This document shows, in pieces, positions 26,601-34,038 of a DNA stretch of 64,000 nucleotides (its first letter is position 1; each line of letters opens with the position of its first letter). The position numbers and the translations under genes are program-made. Below the pieces are notes generated by a model that worked only from the letters and a program-made list of their open reading frames with translations, did no database searches and was not told the DNA's origin. Source of the DNA: Mesaphorura yosii (taxonomy: Eukaryota; Arthropoda; Collembola; Poduromorpha; Tullbergiidae); NCBI GenBank assembly GCA_009869945.1, contig WIXG01000043.1, positions 124,001 through 188,000 on the forward strand. The letters run 5' to 3'.

Positions 26601-29600
26601 TTAATAACTTGTGAGGAACAAATGGAACAAAAAAAAGGCTGAAGATACAAGAAGTTAAGCACAGAACTATCTACAGTGATATTTTTTTCACAACACTTTC
26701 ATCGATGTGTAGTTTTGTTGAAAAGCTGAAATTTTTATTCTGTCCATGTTGTTGATTGCAGTTTGCTTGCAAGCAAACAAGATCGTTGTTAAGTCGACGG
26801 CCAGCAACACGAGCTTCATTCATTTCAGCTTCTGTAAGATAATCGTGGTGCATGTTGCCCAAGTTCAGTCGCTCATTGGCTATAATCCACTTTATATCTG
26901 TTTATTTTTTGGTTAGTTTCGCTGCATGTCCAATGATCTGATGAATCGCTTCGAATTTATGAGCTGCATTAAAGTTTTCGATAGTAGAGCCATTCTTGAA
27001 CGCTTAAACATGAATCAAATACGTGTGATGTCCTACCATTTTTCTAATCTTGGAACGACTGGAAGATGAAACTGAAGTATCCGTGTGGTACGAATTGATG
27101 TCGGTCCTATCTGACACGCCTACGTAGTATTAAATTCGTTTCTCGTTTTCCATAGCCTTTCTTAGGAAGTCTTGGCACTTTCTAGCCTCGATTTGCTTGT
27201 CAATGACAATGACGTGATAGACGAACTTCGGCCGTTTCCCGTTCATCTTCAAGCTGCTCTCTCGTGCAGCATTAGCCAAACTGCTTTCTGCATTACACCA
27301 TTTCAGGAATTTAATGTTCTCACAGAACCCACTTTCTTGACTTGAAACGATGCAAGGTTCTACTGGATTTGCCCACAGCTTTTTCATCTCCGCTCTAGAT
27401 TGTAAACGTATTAATGCAAACTGTATTCAGCCCATTGGGATATTAAAGAATCATTGTTGAGCTTACCTTCTCTCAGCTCCTCCATGCTTCGCACTGATAT
27501 GTGTTCTTAACCTTGACAGGGTTAAGAACTTCCCATCACATATTTCACAAGTGAATTCTTTTAGCGAATCTTTGTCGGTTTGGTTTTGTTTCCGCTGCTT
27601 TTCAGCCCTCCTAGAAATAAGTTTAGCTCTTGATAAATGATGTCGGGTCCGCCGGACATGCAAATGATTTGCCGGACTTAATATGACCACGAAGATTTTC
27701 TGCTGTTTTTCCGACGTATTGACAGCCTGGTTCACTGCATCGGAATGGCTAGACTGAATTGAACAGGATTAGGTTTTCAGATTTAGAAAGCCTGAGAATT
27801 ACGTGCTGTTAGTCAATTAAAGTCTGGGACCTTATCAATGAGTTGTACCGGTCCACAGAATTAATAGCTATGCGGTGCTCCACTTGTGTCCATGGGGCCA
27901 TAAAAGAGGGGAGGAGGAGTGAAGGCGCTCTGGTGGGGACTGAATCTAGAGTGGTGGAGGCTCCTGACAGTGAATTCTAGTCAGTCGTGCTCCACTGTTT
28001 TGGGGGAATCGGTAGGAAGGTTTCTTTGGCTTTCTGTCTGGGCCCATAAAACGGGGCGGCGCGTACGCCGAGGGGCAAGCAAATAATTGTGATGGCTTGA
28101 AGAGTCGGTTGCTGCCCCAGAATTCCAAAGGAAAACCCCGCTTTAAATCACAAGGGTCCTCCCGGTCATCTACCGGAAATCCGTTAAAAATACAGGTACC
28201 GCGTAGGCAATCCGTCCTTGTCTATTTCTTTAGTAATCACGAGTAAACATCGCTACTATAATCGCTACACGTCGTTTGTTGTCAATTTGTGAGTAGGAAA
28301 AACTAAAAATGGCCGGAATTTTGTTGTTTTGAAGCGAATGTCGCAACTTTTTTCATGGCGGGACATTCTTTTTTTCAGAATTTCTCTCTTTATCTATAGA
28401 TAAACGGGAAACTGCTAAAGATACAGATGGCCCTCTCAATTTTATCTAGATAATTCTGAAGATAAATTTTTCTGGAAGGATTTATCTAGATAAAGCATCT
28501 AGATACGAAAAGATATCGCGATGAAATATCTGGCCAACCCTGCATCACTGTTCTTCCTGTCAGGTGTTCGATTTGTCACAAATTTTCTCAGACCCACGTT
28601 GGAATTCGGACGTTTTGTAGATCTCCACATTGTCAATTCACAAACAATAATACTTGCTCTACAATTTATAACTTACAACTCACTTAATCTAATCTAATCA
28701 CTAATTGCCAACTTTTAATTTGCTTACAAGAGACAAGTCCCTATTGAAAGGGCAAGAAAAGTGAAAACGGAGAAAACCAAAACCTTGCTTTGATAAACAA
28801 TGCAATTTTCTTTGAAGGGTCCTCAAGTCATTCAAATGTTTTTATTCTGTTTGCATTATGTGATTTGCTCAGTGAAACGACAGGCAGCTTAACAGGATCT
28901 ATTATTTAGCACTAAGCACTAATTCTTGTTATGTTCAGTACTTTGAGTCCGGCTGGAATGTCATGGACGGGCTTCTGGTCATGGTCTCTGTCATCGATCA
29001 AGTCATCTCCTTCTTTATGAACAGGTTGGGAATGCCTCTTTGTAAAATTTTGATGAATGTGTGAGTAGGAAGTATGAAATAATGCTTTTGGAATTTATTT
29101 AGTCCCAAAATATTTGGCATTCTTCGAGTATTTCGTCTTCTCCGTTCGCTTCGCCCACTCCGCGTCATTAATCGAGCACCTGGTCTCAAGCTTGTGGTGC
29201 AAACTCTCATGTCTTCTTTGCGTCCCATCGGAAACATTGTACTCATATGCATAACGTTTTTCATGATATTTGGAATTCTTGGAGTGCAATTGTTTAAAGG
29301 TAAACAAAACAATAGGAAACGAGTGTGATGTGAAGAAAGGAGAAAGTGGAAAATGTGAAAGCCGGAATTGATACGAATTTTGTTGAAACAGGCACATTTT
29401 ACTATTGCACCGGACCGAATCTTTTCAACGTGACCACAAAATGGAATTGCGAGGATCAGGGAAATACGTGGGTGAATCGCAAGTACAATTTTGACGACTT
29501 GGGACAAGGTGAGCAGAATTACGAGCTAAGATCCCTTCATCCAATCGCCAATTAGCGAAATAAACGAATGTTGCGTTGATTTTTCAGCGTTGATGGCTTT

Positions 29601-30305
29601 GTTTGTTCTCTCATCGAAAGACGGATGGGTTGGAATTATGTACTCTGGCCTGGACGCGGTTGATGTCGACAAGCAGGTAATAGTCTCCAAAGCTTACATT
29701 CAATAATGGGATTCTTCTCCCACTAGTATTAATCTCTCTGTATTATGAACCTAGCCACAAGAAAATCACAATGAATGGCGACTTTTGTATTTCATCTCAT
29801 TTCTTCTTTTGGTGGGATTCTTTGTCCTGAACATGTTTGTCGGAGTTGTGGTTGAGGTAAGATTACTTGGAGACACGTGTGCCGTTGATTTGTAACGCAG
29901 ATTAGACAGACTGACAAGAATTACTGACTTCTTAGAATTTCCACCGTTGTCGAGAAGAACAAGAGAAGGAAGAGAGAGCGATGAGAGCCGCGAAGAGATT
30001 AAGAAAGATGGAAAAGAGACGAAGAAGTAAGTTTTTCCGTTGCCGTGAAATAATGAGCCACAGCGGTATCATAATGAGACTACCCGAGCTCGTATATCAT
30101 TAGCACCATTGCATATTTTAATTGCCGTGTCGTGTCGCAGAAATGAGAGAACCACCTTACTGGATCAATTACTCACGATGGAGGCTTCGAATTCACGGGC
30201 TGGTTACTTCCAAGTATTTTGATCTTGCGATAGCTGGAATCATCGGTCTCAACGTGAGCGGGATTTTGAATTAGATTGAGATTTAATTTCAAACTAAGCG
30301 GCGGA

Positions 30306-30338
<33 letters not shown>

Positions 30339-33300
30339 TAATATATATTTCTTTCGTACTACTACGCATAGGTGGTGACAATGGCGATGGAGTTTTATAT
30401 GATGCCTGAGGTTTGAATTTGCTATTCTCTCTCTGTGCGTGGGCCCACTAATTTGTGTGTTTATATTGTCAGGAACTGAAGTACATCTTGAAAATCTTCA
30501 ATTACTTCTTCACAAACGTATTCATCCTGGAAGGCTCTCTGAAACTGTCGGCCTTGGGTGCCAAACGATACCTACGAAGCAAATGGAATCAGTTGGACAT
30601 CTTGATTGTGATCTTATCGGTGGTTGGCATCATACTCGAGAAAATGGAAAGCGACCTGATTCCAATTAATCCGTAAGTTTTCGCGTTACTCCTATTAGAG
30701 ATGAGAAAGGTTGGAACCATTACAAAATGAGTCGTATTTTTCTAGGACCATCATGCGAGTGATGAGGGTTTTGAGAATCGCGAGAGGTAAGTTAACGAAA
30801 CCTTTCTCAAGATTGCATTATGACGCAGGCACATGACTCTAAACACATTCATTTCCTTTGCAGTGTTGAAACTTTTAAAAATGGCTGGTGGCATCCGTGC
30901 TCGTAAGTTGGACAGCTCATAAGTACTTTAAGTAATAACATCGTTAAGTAACACCGACTGAATTGTTTATTCATATGTTGCTTCAAAATCGAGTTTTTAA
31001 TAAGCGAATTAACAATAACATTAAGATCGAATGGACTGGCTTACGAAATTAAGATTCTCACACTATTCCTCAGAATTAGTATCCGATTCAGATTCATGGT
31101 ATTCATTAGTTCTGCCCACCTTGAATCTTTTGATTTCAGCTTCGTCGAAATGAAGCATCCAGTAGTGCAGAAAGTTATTCTTCGCGTTGCGTTGGGTGCG
31201 ACATCCTTTTGTCAAATGATCCTTGTAAAAGAATAATGACGAGTTGTGGCCTAAGTATATAGCGTCTTCGACTTGGTTCATGGATAGGTGCTTTTTAGCT
31301 TCCTCTATTTCGAACTTTTCGTTCACTAATTTCCAGTTGAGGAACGCTTTGTTTGGCGTACAAAGTCCATGAGTGAATCCAATTATGAGTGAAATTAATA
31401 CACACGTTTTTATAATATAAGTTAGTTTCACTATCATATCTTAATTTAGCGGACTTATTTGGTAGAACGCTTCACAACGGTCTGCCAACTCAATGTTAAC
31501 ATCCTCATCAGTTTCATTGAATGTGATGATTTTGATGGTGAAAAATCTTTGTTGGTACCGGCGTATTTTGCAACTGCTGATTTCTTTGGCATGTCAAAAT
31601 GATAGGCTGATGGTTCATTCCTGACGCCTTTACCGACATATAATCCAAGCGTTTTTGTGCCATCTTCTAAGTACTTTTTCATGTAACTAATCAACCCCCG
31701 CTTCTTTATCAGCAATCACAATGAAGTACACGTATCTGTTCCTTCTTCGACCATAACTTCCTTGGATTCGACGATATTTCTTGAGCGTGTGGAGAGATCT
31801 AGAGCGGGTTAGGGGTTTCCTGTAAATTATGCTGCTTCGGTGATAAAATTTGTCTGTTCTCTTTGAAGTAGTAAGAAACTTTGTATTTCTTTGATCTATT
31901 CAGTTCATATTAATGATTTTGCTGACGCTTTTTCTCTAGTCTGTAATCAGAATATACAGCACATGTGTCGATCAAGAATCTCCACACATTATATTTAGTT
32001 TGTTAGTTATACCCTTCAGGTTTCTTCGCGAAGTAGTGAAGGCGGTGTGATCCTGTAGTGGTCAGTTAATGCTTTAAGAGTTGTAAGTTGTTAAATCACA
32101 CCCTTCCACGCCGAATCTTAACGGTCTGTCTTCTGATCTTCGTTTCTGGGCCATGTTTACTCTTGACTTTTTAAAATAATTTCTGCCACACGCTCCGGGT
32201 GAGCTTTCTTGTATATGATAATACTCGCTACGTGTTCCCTTGCTTTTTTAAGACTTTCCAATGTTTTGTCACGATCTTTCAGCTTGTAGTTGGGTCCATC
32301 TCTTACGAGGAACTTGTCATTCTTCCCTAGTCTGAATAATTTAAATTTACTCATTTTAATTATATCTCGCTGATAAACTATTCAGTAGATGACAACTATG
32401 TTATTACAATTGTGTACAATTACAATTAAAATTATTTGATCAGTAGGGAGAACGAAGATAGAAATGTTGATGATAATGAGAAAAATTTGTGTTCGCGCTT
32501 TGTGTTTCAATTCATGTACTATGTTTATCCTTTTGTTTGAATTACGCAGTATTGGACACAGTTGTGCAGGCGCTCCCACAAGTTGGAAACCTTGGTCTTT
32601 TGTTCTTCCTTTTATTTTTTATATTTGCGGCACTTGGCGTTGAGTTGTTTGGCAAGCTGGCATGCGATGAGAAGCATCCGTGCGAAGGTCTTGGAGAACA
32701 TGCAAGTAAGTTCGTAGTCGGCGCTTGAGAATTGGCAATTGATTGCAAGTCAATTTGCACAAATGATAACCGTATGCCCTGAATTGTTTGCAGATTTTGT
32801 TAACTTTGGAATGGCGTACCTCACATTGTTCAGAGTAGCGACTGGAGACAACTGGAACGGAATAATGAAGGCAAGCTCAACGAAAAGAAAATATGCAATG
32901 CAAAATATTTTGACAGTCTGGAACGAATGACTTAAAAATTAACAGGACACTTTACGCGAGGATTGCGATGACTCCGTTGATTGCTTCCAGAACTGTTGCG
33001 TCTCGCACATTGTTGCACCTTTGTATTTTGTTGTGGTGAGTTGGAAAGTCGCGGTCATTTGTAGTTAACCTTAGGGGCTGTTCAAGACTTAATTTAACCC
33101 CTTCTTTTTCCAGTTTGTCTTGATGGCACAATTCGTCCTTGTGAACGTGGTCGTGGCTGTTCTCATGAAACATCTCGAAGAATCTCATAAGCAGATGGAG
33201 GATGACCTCGACATAGAACTCGAACTAGAAGCTGAGCTGGCAGCTCAAGAAGAAATTATCTTAAAAGAGGAGAAATCTGACATTGAACCTCTGCCACCAA

Positions 33301-33389
33301 AATATTTAAGACTCCCTAAAGTCGTTTCGCTTCCGGATAACTTTGTGTACAGCTACTTTGAACCTGACGATAATTATAGCAATTCATAG
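11680..33389 (+). CDS. Ca-alpha1T: T-type voltage-gated calcium channel alpha-1 subunit (Cav3), 5' exons not seen
   Basis: Pore subunit of the low-voltage-activated calcium channel in the plasma membrane. Exons: 11680-11813, 13139-13239, 15882-16050, 17336-17409, 21129-21427, 21577-21743, 22049-22298, 22388-22711, 22819-23177, then 23615-23738 or 24185-24317, 24886-25272, 25421-25809, 25906-26067, 26187-26302, 26380-26483, 28939-29024, 29103-29299, 29392-29508, 29588-29676, 29755-29856, 29936-30026, 30141-30253, 30372-30410, 30473-30672, 30746-30786, 30864-30902, 32550-32705, 32794-32870, 32946-33035, 33114-33389. About 1,623 residues are visible, from domain I S2. Filter residues are E, E, D, D (SLEGW, TQEDW, SKDGW, TGDNW), the T-type pattern. 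S4 helices are clear ([27 protein letters not shown]). The N-terminus and S1 are missing. The C-terminal tail is only about 75 residues. The last-but-two intron has a GC donor (32871). Confidence 0.95.
11814..13138 (+). other. Cav3 intron (domain I S2-S3)
   Basis: 1.3-kb intron with a GT donor and CAG acceptor. I see no nested gene or recognisable repeat in it. Confidence 0.7.
13716..15025 (+). mobile_element. Intact mariner-type (DD41D) transposon
   Basis: 1,310-bp element in a Cav3 intron, same strand as the channel. Ends are inverted repeats starting CAGAGGGTGTTTCC, flanked by TA duplications (13714-13715 and 15026-15027). The left repeat has an extra 10 bp (GGGTGTTTCC duplicated in tandem); apart from this, the repeats pair over about 30 bp out to a shared TTCAACTTT. 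Complete ends plus an uninterrupted transposase frame suggest a recent, possibly mobile copy. Confidence 0.95.
13872..14975 (+). CDS. Mariner-type transposase, 367 aa, intact
   Basis: Cuts and pastes its own element at TA sites. The N-terminal half has two helix-turn-helix regions ([20 protein letters not shown] and [20 protein letters not shown]) for binding the terminal repeats. The catalytic core shows D158 (TMDEAMF), D254 ([11 protein letters not shown]) and D296 ([10 protein letters not shown]), with 41 residues between the last two, i.e. a DD41D spacing as described for the rosa-type lineage of the Tc1/mariner superfamily. Length is normal and no frame breaks are seen. ATG at 13872 lies 156 bp inside the left end, usual for mariners. 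Confidence 0.94.
   Translation: MPKIIDPKVEGMVIALSKAKMSQRSIVAQLKSENIVISQMTVSNILKNIGKKRGAEAIGLPAPRNVRRPTVATPQLVKRVNVMTSRENPPSFRDMARQLKVSTKTIFNIIKKLGKRLSRKARVHKLNSRHMRNRKQNCRKLYERCLAGKKYELVVTMDEAMFGLYNVNGKRKVCYVKRGESVPENWVVDKDNFLKTFMVIGAISGRGTLPLIIVPKKVKVNAQYYIDKVLKPLLETHLPKLYPGELSKIIVHHDAASSHTARKTEAYVADLKSRLGIRIIKNSDIPIKSPDASPLDFFGFGYLKRKLHKCRAKTEKGLWKIMRQEWGKIDQNLVTKTFNSWKRRLRLVVKKDGRHIENTKNIPSRFH
16051..17335 (+). other. Cav3 intron, no nested feature
   Basis: 1.3 kb in the domain I S5-P loop, GT-AG. Nothing recognisable inside. Confidence 0.7.
17410..21128 (+). other. Cav3 intron hosting the LINE fragment
   Basis: 3.7-kb intron splitting the domain I pore-loop coding sequence (KDNG / MHFCDD). 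The stretch 17410-18690 shows nothing; the remainder is the LINE and a short tail. Confidence 0.75.
18690..20836 (+). mobile_element. Dead CR1/L2-like LINE retrotransposon, 5'-truncated
   Basis: Plus-strand remnants in order: end of the endonuclease-RT linker ([20 protein letters not shown], about 18755-18840), reverse transcriptase (19378-19905) with [10 protein letters not shown], a [17 protein letters not shown] block and LYTDA where the catalytic YxDD should be, then NVDKTEY and KYLGVILDP, and a C-terminal block (20126-20431). It ends at the 3' terminus with AATAAAGTAC and a (TTTGA)n tail near 20816-20836, typical of CR1/L2-type LINEs. Several frameshifts and stops, loss of one catalytic Asp and no endonuclease show that it is inactive. 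Confidence 0.88.
23615..23738 (+). CDS. Ca-alpha1T: Cav3 alternative turret exon A (vertebrate-like version)
   Basis: 124-nt exon for the end of domain II S5, the extracellular turret and the start of the pore loop ([13 protein letters not shown] ... [14 protein letters not shown]). It is preceded by a TAG acceptor and followed by a GC donor (CAG/GCAAGT). It enters with two bases of phase and leaves in phase 0. Its sequence resembles the single exon of vertebrate Cav3 channels more closely than does exon B. Exon B encodes the same segment. Confidence 0.9.
24185..24317 (+). CDS. Ca-alpha1T: Cav3 alternative turret exon B (Cys-rich version)
   Basis: 133-nt exon encoding the same segment as exon A ([13 protein letters not shown] ... 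[14 protein letters not shown]), with CAG acceptor and GT donor. It starts and ends in the same phases as exon A. Both lengths leave one base over modulo 3, so including both or neither shifts the frame: exactly one must be used. Five cysteines lie in the turret against three in exon A. In molluscan Cav3 the alternative turret exons (12a/12b) change sodium versus calcium permeation; the same role here is inferred. Confidence 0.9.
24318..24885 (+). other. Cav3 intron after the turret exons
   Basis: 568 bp, GT-TAG. A plus frame at 24352-24639 has no recognisable content. Confidence 0.6.
26484..28938 (+). other. Cav3 intron (domain III S2-S3) with TE debris
   Basis: 2.5-kb GT-AG intron. Minus-strand fragments at 26671-27735 and a hAT-type terminal sequence ending at 28542 suggest one decayed transposon; 28543-28938 shows nothing. 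Confidence 0.65.
27463..28542 (-). mobile_element. hAT-like transposon end with zinc-finger remnants
   Basis: Read on the minus strand, 28542 begins CAGGGTTGGCCAGATATTTC, the form of many hAT terminal repeats, followed by subterminal copies of TTATCTAGATAA (28455-28500 and nearby). Downstream on the same strand, 27484-27549 encodes a C2H2 finger (CEIC ... HISAKH, spacing C-2-C-12-H-4-H). Another finger-like piece ([19 protein letters not shown]) lies at about 27655-27730 in a different frame, so the coding part is broken. No matching second end was found. That the fingers belong to the element is inferred. Confidence 0.45.
30305..30333. repeat. (TA)n microsatellite
   Basis: About 14 TA units in the Cav3 intron between the two domain IV S1 exons, close to the acceptor of the 39-nt micro-exon at 30372. 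Likely length-polymorphic. Confidence 0.9.
31063..31437 (-). CDS. Unknown 124-aa ORF with signal peptide, nested in Cav3 intron
   Basis: Open minus frame starting [20 protein letters not shown], a convincing secretion signal ending near HGLC, then a charged, helical-looking domain with an IEEAKKHL segment and an acidic tail ([10 protein letters not shown]). I do not recognise the family. The ATG comes three bases after the TAA (31441-31443) of the GIY-YIG-like frame upstream, a spacing more like a compact parasite or element than a spliced gene. It may be coding DNA captured with an element, or a remnant. Expression unknown. Confidence 0.4.
   Translation of the reverse strand: MIVKLTYIIKTCVLISLIIGFTHGLCTPNKAFLNWKLVNEKFEIEEAKKHLSMNQVEDAIYLGHNSSLFFYKDHLTKGCRTQRNAKNNFLHYWMLHFDEAEIKRFKVGRTNEYHESESDTNSEE
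31441..31800 (-). pseudogene. Broken GIY-YIG-like nuclease frame
   Basis: Minus strand. Coding-like text runs through three reading frames: a block with [16 protein letters not shown] (about 31709-31800), then [17 protein letters not shown] (31540-31705), then an acidic stretch ending FYQISPLN before TAA at 31441. The two motifs resemble the GIY and YIG strands of GIY-YIG endonucleases of the YVGKG type. Two frame changes make it non-functional as it stands. Family assignment is tentative. Confidence 0.4.
32157..32354 (-). CDS. Unknown 65-aa basic ORF
   Basis: Minus frame starting [15 protein letters not shown], Lys/Arg-rich with a helical middle ([19 protein letters not shown]). No family recognised. 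It is grouped with the two minus-strand frames at 31063-31800 by orientation and location only. Confidence 0.25.
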   Translation of the reverse strand: MSKFKLFRLGKNDKFLVRDGPNYKLKDRDKTLESLKKAREHVASIIIYKKAHPERVAEIILKSQE

Positions 33390-33597
33390 TTGAGTGACTA
33401 TTGCCGCAAATTAGGGCCTACTTTTGATACGCATGCTGAGAGTGTGGAAAGCATAAGCAATTCTATTTCCATCAAATGTTTTCTATTTAGAGGTTTATGG
33501 AGTGGAGGGAATTGTATTAAATAGTTCCAGTCGCCGTATGGTATTAAATGGAGCACCTTTTGTACCTTGCCATGAAATTATATGATCGTTGTACTTG

Positions 33598-33603
33598 AAT
33601 AAA
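33598..33603 (+). promoter_or_regulatory. Poly(A) signal of Cav3
   Basis: AATAAA 209 bp after the Cav3 stop codon, the first canonical signal downstream. Confidence 0.7.
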
Positions 33604-33638
33604 CTAATTTCTACTGTCAACGTATATTTGCATATCAA

Positions 33639-33644
33639 TTTATT
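33639..33644 (-). promoter_or_regulatory. Poly(A) signal of the WDR45B gene
   Basis: AATAAA on the minus strand, 395 bp past the WDR45B stop. With the Cav3 signal only about 35 bp away on the opposite strand, the two convergent transcripts would end almost on top of each other. Confidence 0.6.
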
Positions 33645-34038
33645 CACCGAAAGACACAAGTATGAAACAGTGCTTAGAGCTAATTGCTAATCCATCGGAA
33701 TAATTAAAATTATTAAAGTACACAGTAAATGCATATAACGAAATCGAACTGGCTCATCGTGCCTTTAGTTGGCCACGTCTACTTCTAAATTAATCAAGTC
33801 AATCAACGTACCAACCGATATAATTAATTGCAGTCAGTTAATTCTATTATTATTGTCATCAGAAGTATAAAATTAGTCACAGCTATACACCACGTACAGA
33901 AGATACGTTGGAAATTAGTATTCGTCATCCGATAATATCAAACAATTATCTTCCTCGTGCTATTTTATAACGAATGCGATGACCGCCAACCTCGGCGAAT
34001 GGCGAAGACAAGCAACAAGACGTTCCCATACATTAGCA

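Larger units (their letters stand above)
30903..32549 (+). other. Cav3 intron (domain IV S4-S5) with minus-strand ORF cluster
   Basis: 1.6-kb GT-AG intron between the last S4 exon and the S4-S5/S5 exon. It contains several minus-strand frames described separately. Confidence 0.75.

Noticed and set aside
28998..29507. 169-codon minus-strand ORF
   Set aside because: Antisense of two Cav3 domain III exons and the intron between them; the channel frame explains the conservation.
31063..32354. Treating the minus-strand intron ORFs as one spliced host gene
   Set aside because: I could not find splice sites that join them in frame; the frame changes look like decay.
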